Assembly (NCBI GenBank): GCA_003971905.1
Contig: RSEE01000121.1
Span: 1-64,000 of the forward strand
Source: Moniliella sp. 'wahieum'
Lineage: Eukaryota > Basidiomycota > Moniliellomycetes > Moniliellales > Moniliellaceae
DNA length: 64,000 nucleotides
Reading direction: 5' to 3'
Shown here: positions 60,353 to 64,000 of the stretch, one piece after another
Numbering within the stretch: position 1 is the stretch's first letter
Layout of the letters: every line of letters starts with the position of its first letter
Translations under genes and position numbers: made by a program
The notes under the pieces: model-generated
What the model was told of the DNA's origin: nothing
Databases searched by the model: none
The model's input: only the letters and a program-made list of their open reading frames with translations

Positions 60353-61154
60353 ATGGGTGCGCTCAACGCGTCTCGCGGTATCGAGTATCGCGCGCTCTTA
60401 TCGGCGGCGCTTCTTCCGGCCCACTGCGCCCCCACCCGATCCCACCACCACCTCCCATCCTTGTCCCCGGCGTCGGCTCGTCGTGTGCCGCGCGTGGGCC
60501 CGATCTCAGGACGTTTCGCTCCGAAGCGGAGGCGGCGGCGTGGCAACTACGTCAACCTCCTGGACGAGCAGGATGGCAGTCTGGTGGTGACGTGAGTGGG
60601 GAACCCTGACCGCACCGCTCCCTCGGGGTCGCCAGCCCGCAGGGGACACTTGCTTCTTTCGACGGGGCAGCGGACCGAGGAGCCGTTGATCCTCCTCACC
60701 AATAATACCCTTTTTCTGTGGCGCCCGTCCCGCCTCAGCCCCACGGCTGTGTTGACGAATGCGATGAACGCACGGCTGCGCCCGTTTCCTCCTGCTGGCT
60801 GTTCTGCTAAGCCTGCGCACTCCCCTGCCCTTGTCCCGCAGGCTGGGAGGCGTGGCCCGACAAGCAGACGGGCAGATGGAATCTTGGAAACCATATTGTT
60901 CGAGGTGGTAGCACCCAAGCCGGGTCCGTGCCTCCCCTCTGAATTCTCCTGTTGTTCGCCCAGATACCCTCATCTTTGGTACGGGCTTTCGGGCGCTACC
61001 TCTGCCACCCCCAATCCGAGCCTGCTTGGGCAACTTGGGCATCCAAGTCGCGGTGCAAGGTACGGGCCACGCCGCATCGACGTACAACCTGCTCCAGTCC
61101 GAGGGGCGTAGGGTGGCCTGTGCTCCGCTGCCGATGACTCTGCCGGACAACTAA
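60353..61154 (+). CDS. NDUFAF3: NDUFAF3/Mth938-domain protein, probable complex I assembly factor
   Basis: Small mitochondrial protein of the Mth938 fold; the animal homologue NDUFAF3 helps assemble respiratory complex I. The start MGALNASRGIEYRALLSAAL with many Arg and Ser and no acid is a plausible mitochondrial targeting sequence. Next come RRRRRGNYVNLLDEQDGSLV, EEPLILLTNNTLFLWRPS and ILETILFEVVAPKPDTLIFG, then the diagnostic end FGTGFRALPLPPPIRACLGN, VAVQGTGHAASTYNLLQSEG and RRVACAPLPM. Introns: 60592-60642 (donor GTGAGT) and a 40-nt one at about 60922-60961 between KP and DTLIFG (donor GTCCGT); another near 60770-60840 ends CCCGCAG. One frame slip near the WEAWPDKQ segment remains. The stop is 60 bp from the convergent DBP8 stop. 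The family call rests on the last 80 residues and is strong; the exact exons are not. Confidence 0.78.
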
Positions 61155-61214
61155 GCTACGCTCTGCTCCAGGCATGCCGCCCAATCCATTCTTCATGCCT
61201 TCTTGCGTTCCATT

Positions 61215-63048
61215 CTAGGTCTTGGGCTTGTGCTTGGGCCTGGACCTGGGTTTGGGCTTGTGCGTTTTCAGTTTTTTATGGCTCAAGTCGGATCGAAGCT
61301 CGCCTTTGCGCTTGTTGCGTTCCTGTCGCTCGCCTATTTTGGCATCGTCCATGTCGAGGCGGGCAGTGCGCTTGGCCGCCATGACGCGGGACAAGTGTTG
61401 CAACACCTTTTCTTCTCCCGTCTTGTGCAACGAAAATCCCGATCCGCCGGCGCGGTCCGTGAATCCCTTGAGCTCCGTCAACCGAGTGCCTATCTTGTCT
61501 TCGATCGACTGCACCAACTGGACATCGTGTTCCGTCACAAAGCTCACTGCCCATCCGGTCTTGCCATGGCGCGCCGTCCGACCGACGCGGTGCGCGTAAT
61601 CTTCCCATGCCGCTGGTAAGTCAAAGTTGATCACGCACTGGACTTGGGGAATGTCAAGCCCACGCGACCCCACGTCGGTGGAGACAAGAACAGGGTACTT
61701 GGCTGCACGGAAAGCTTGTAGGTTGTCCAGTCTCTGTCGCTGGTCCAACAGGCTGTGCAACGCCACATTGGGAACGTCCAGCAGAGTCAGCGTCCTGGAC
61801 ACTTGCTCTGCCATGGAGCTGCGGTTGACAAAGATGATGGTAGGTGTGTTTGAGTTTGGTTTGCATTTTCTCCTCGTCCTCACTCTCCCCTTCTTCCTCG
61901 TGAGGGAGTACCTCGTACTCTTCTTGTTCTCCTTCTTCTTCTTCTTCTTCCTCTGGCTCGCCCTCATTCTTCTTTTCCTCCGCGCCCAGCGGGCCGCTAT
62001 CCGAGGAACGTTCCTTTGGCCTGCGCACCAATTGGCGCAAGGCCGGCGAATGGCGCAGCATGTGGTACAGGTGAGGTTCACGCATATGGGAAGGAACGAG
62101 AATGTAGCGCTGAATCAGCTCCTTAGGAGTGGAGGTAATTTGATCAATCTTGCAAACCAGCGGGGGCAGCTTACCCTCCTCGGAGGCGCGCGTCGCATTC
62201 TTGGCCACCAGCGCATCAATCGACCGAGTCAAGGTGGCAGTGAAGAGGAGTGTTTGTCTCTGCTTGGCCGGTGGCAGAGCCTGCTGGAACAGATACGCTA
62301 GCTCCGGGGCAAACGAAGGTGTCAAGAGCAAATCCGCCTCGTCCAGTACGACGAAGCGGCACCAAGATAGGAGACCATTGTATCCGTTGCCACTGCTCCG
62401 CAGCAAGTCCACCAGTCGACCGGGGGTAGCGATGATGACATGCGGACGGACGTTAGCGAGGGTCGGGGCCTATTTGAGCTGGTCCAGACCGCCCACAATA
62501 AGCGCCGAGTGCAAGCCAAGCGGCGGCCGGATGCCCTGGGCGACAGCGACGAATTGCTGGTGGAGCTGCATGGCCAGTTCGCGCGTCGGGGTGAGGATGA
62601 GAGCAAAGCCAGCGACAGGATCGGCCATCAGGCGCTGCAATATGGGCAGCGCAAAGCAGAGCGTCTTACCGGCACCCGTCTGGGCGCCACCTACAACATC
62701 CCTCCCATCAGCCAGGATGGCAGGGATGGTAAGCGCTTGGATGTCGGTGGGGACGGTGATGGCCAGGTTGGAAAGCGAACGGACGAGAGGAGGGGCGATG
62801 CCCAGCTGGCCGAATGATTGCGGTTTCGAATCCGACACGGCGGAGGGAAGGTGGTGGGCGGGGGAAGCAGAAGCAGAAACAGGCGCTGCGATCGGGGCGT
62901 GTTGGTCCTCCAGCGCATGTGGGTCCGGGGCCGGGGGAGCGGCGGTGGCCGTGGCCGCGGCGCGCTCGCGCGCAGCCTTCAGCTTGGCTTCGATGCGGTC
63001 CTGAGCGGCATGGGAGCGAGCGATGCGCGCGGTGGGCGCCGAGGCCAT
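61215..63048 (-). CDS. DBP8: DEAD-box RNA helicase DBP8 (DDX49); in-frame UAG and a frame break
   Basis: ATP-dependent RNA helicase of 40S ribosome biogenesis. Intronless. A basic, Ala-rich N terminus precedes [15 protein letters not shown] and PTDIQ (Q motif), AQTGAGKT (motif I), PTRELA (Ia), VGGLDQLK (Ib), [22 protein letters not shown] (II, DEAD), FTATLT (III, SAT-like but with A-T-L), [15 protein letters not shown] (IV), [17 protein letters not shown] (V) and [13 protein letters not shown] (VI). The end [19 protein letters not shown] and the DLLRSS after the TPGR motif match DDX49/DBP8. A Glu-rich insertion of about 60 residues separates the two RecA domains, giving near 610 residues against roughly 430-480 usually. 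Two defects: an in-frame TAG at 62470-62472 directly after GGLDQLK, where a Gln codon CAG fits, and a one-base slip near 61850-61865 before TPTIIF. It is divergent from NOP14. Confidence 0.88.
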
Positions 63049-63263
63049 CCTCGAAGGAAGGGAGCGGCGCGGAGGAGATGGTGGTGCGGGCGCCTGGGGT
63101 AATAGTGTAACCCTCGGCGGTTCACGTGCGGCAGCCCAGTAATTAAAAAAGTGGTCGAGATTGAAACGGGGAGTCGGCTGCACTTGCACCGATCGGCGGG
63201 CCCCAAAAAAATATGGCCCTCCTGCGCAGCAACCACACACCACCCCCATCCCACCCCACAGCC
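63049..63263. promoter_or_regulatory. Divergent promoter shared by DBP8 and NOP14
   Basis: The two start codons are 215 bp apart on opposite strands, so both promoters must lie in or overlap this segment. It contains CACGTG at 63123-63128, an A/T-rich AATTAAAAAAG near 63140-63150 and AAAAAAATATGG near 63206-63217. CACGTG binds bHLH factors in fungi. Both products act in the small-subunit processome, so co-regulation is an attractive inference, not a demonstrated fact. Confidence 0.7.
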
Positions 63264-64000
63264 ATGGCCAAGAAGGGCGGCTCGCAGCTGGCCCAGCTCA
63301 AGCACCGCGCCGTCAGCGACGGCCTGCGCGGCGGCCCCGGTGAGGGCAAGCGGCGCTCGTCTGCCTCCGCCGCCACCGCCACCGCCAAGACGCGCACGCG
63401 CCACGACGCCCGCTCTGCGCTCGGCGATGCGTTTGCCAGTACGTTCGACACCAAAGTCACCCGGCAGAAGCGCGACATCCTCACCCGCGCCAGCATCCAG
63501 CACAAGAACGCCAAGGGCACCGTTGGTCGTCCTGCCGAGTCCAAGTCGGCCGCCGTCGCTGCCCGGCAGGCCCAGCTGCTCCCCCAGCTGCAGGACCGAC
63601 ACAAGAGCGGCGCGTTTGTCGATCGTCGGTTCGGCGCGAGAACAACCCCAACATGTCGGTCGAGCAGCGCATGCTCGAACGCTTTACCGCCGAACGTAAA
63701 CGCCAGCTCACAAGTGGATCGGCCACTGCCCGCCGCGCCGGTAAGGCGAGCCTGTTCAACCTGGACGACTCGGAGGACGAAGGGTTGACTCACTTTGGCC
63801 AAAGCTTATCCGGCATGGATGATGGTGTTCTGGGTGCTGGGCTCGGCACCGACGATGAGGAGGAAGGAGGTGCCCAGCAGACCTACAACCCATTTGATGA
63901 CGAGTTACCGGAAGGTGTGGATAGGCACGATGCGGAAGGAAAGCCGCGGAGTAAAGAGGAGATTATGGCGGAGGTGATGCTCAAGTCCAAGAATGCCAAG
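63264..64000 (+). CDS. NOP14: NOP14, small-subunit processome protein (5' part; runs off the window)
   Basis: Nucleolar protein required for 18S rRNA maturation and 40S assembly. The start MAKKGGSQLAQLKHRAVSDG is typical of the family. Then follow STFDTKVTRQKRDILTRASI, the signature AKGTVGRPAESKSAAV, FVDRRFG, NNPNMSVEQRMLERFTAERK, SLFNLDDSEDEGLTHFGQSL and an acidic stretch reaching YNPFDDELPEG and SKEEIMAEVMLKSKNAK at the window end. The frame changes once, near 63634-63640, just after VDRRFG, where one base is missing or two are extra; ENNPN should follow. About 245 residues of a family usually 800-900 long are inside the window. Confidence 0.93.

Overview
This is a nuclear fungal chromosome end. 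Base 1 starts in degenerate CCCTAA-type telomere repeat. The genes carry short spliceosomal introns (about 40-180 nt, donors mostly GTACGT, GTGCGT or GTATGT, acceptors CAG/TAG). The proteins are fungal: CRM1, a PSTAIRE CDK1, an OPT transporter, TRM44, DBP8, NOP14 and DUF3712 repeats. The phylum cannot be fixed by eye; a basidiomycete or a GC-rich early-diverging fungus fits the splice sites and the F-box gene.

Layout. 1-1.27 kb: telomere and subtelomere, with 14 tandem copies of a 40-bp unit. 1.3-3.2 kb: subtelomeric DNA without a gene; part of it recurs at 48.3 kb. 3.3-12.5 kb, all on minus: CRM1 exportin, a CHORD-CS cochaperone, an OPT transporter. 12.5-17.9 kb: gene-free, repeat-rich. 17.9-19.3 kb: CDK1 on minus. 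19.3-25.1 kb: microsatellites and one doubtful zinc-ribbon reading frame. 25.1-27.2 kb: TRM44 tRNA methyltransferase. 27.2-33.7 kb: gene-free and AT-richer. 33.7-46.2 kb: a large DUF3712 membrane protein between two DHA1-type MFS transporters. 46.2-51.8 kb: gene-free, with the subtelomeric repeat copy, a weak LTR-like signature, a 17-bp array and a 29-base poly(G). 51.8-54.1 kb: broken F-box gene. 55.2-60.0 kb: a monocarboxylate-type MFS and an UNC93-type MFS. 60.4-64 kb: an NDUFAF3/Mth938-like gene, DBP8, and divergent NOP14 running off the window.

Housekeeping functions (nuclear export, cell cycle, Hsp90 cochaperone, tRNA modification, complex I assembly, small-subunit processome) alternate with accessory blocks (transporters, F-box, DUF3712, repeats). 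DBP8 and NOP14, both 40S-biogenesis factors, share a 215-bp divergent promoter.

Caution: nearly every conserved gene needs one or more single-base frame corrections to match its family, mostly one missing base in a short run. CRM1, CDK1 and NOP14 are essential in yeasts, so uncorrected long-read errors are the likeliest cause. Coordinates give outer limits and exons; a straight translation will be broken at the stated sites.
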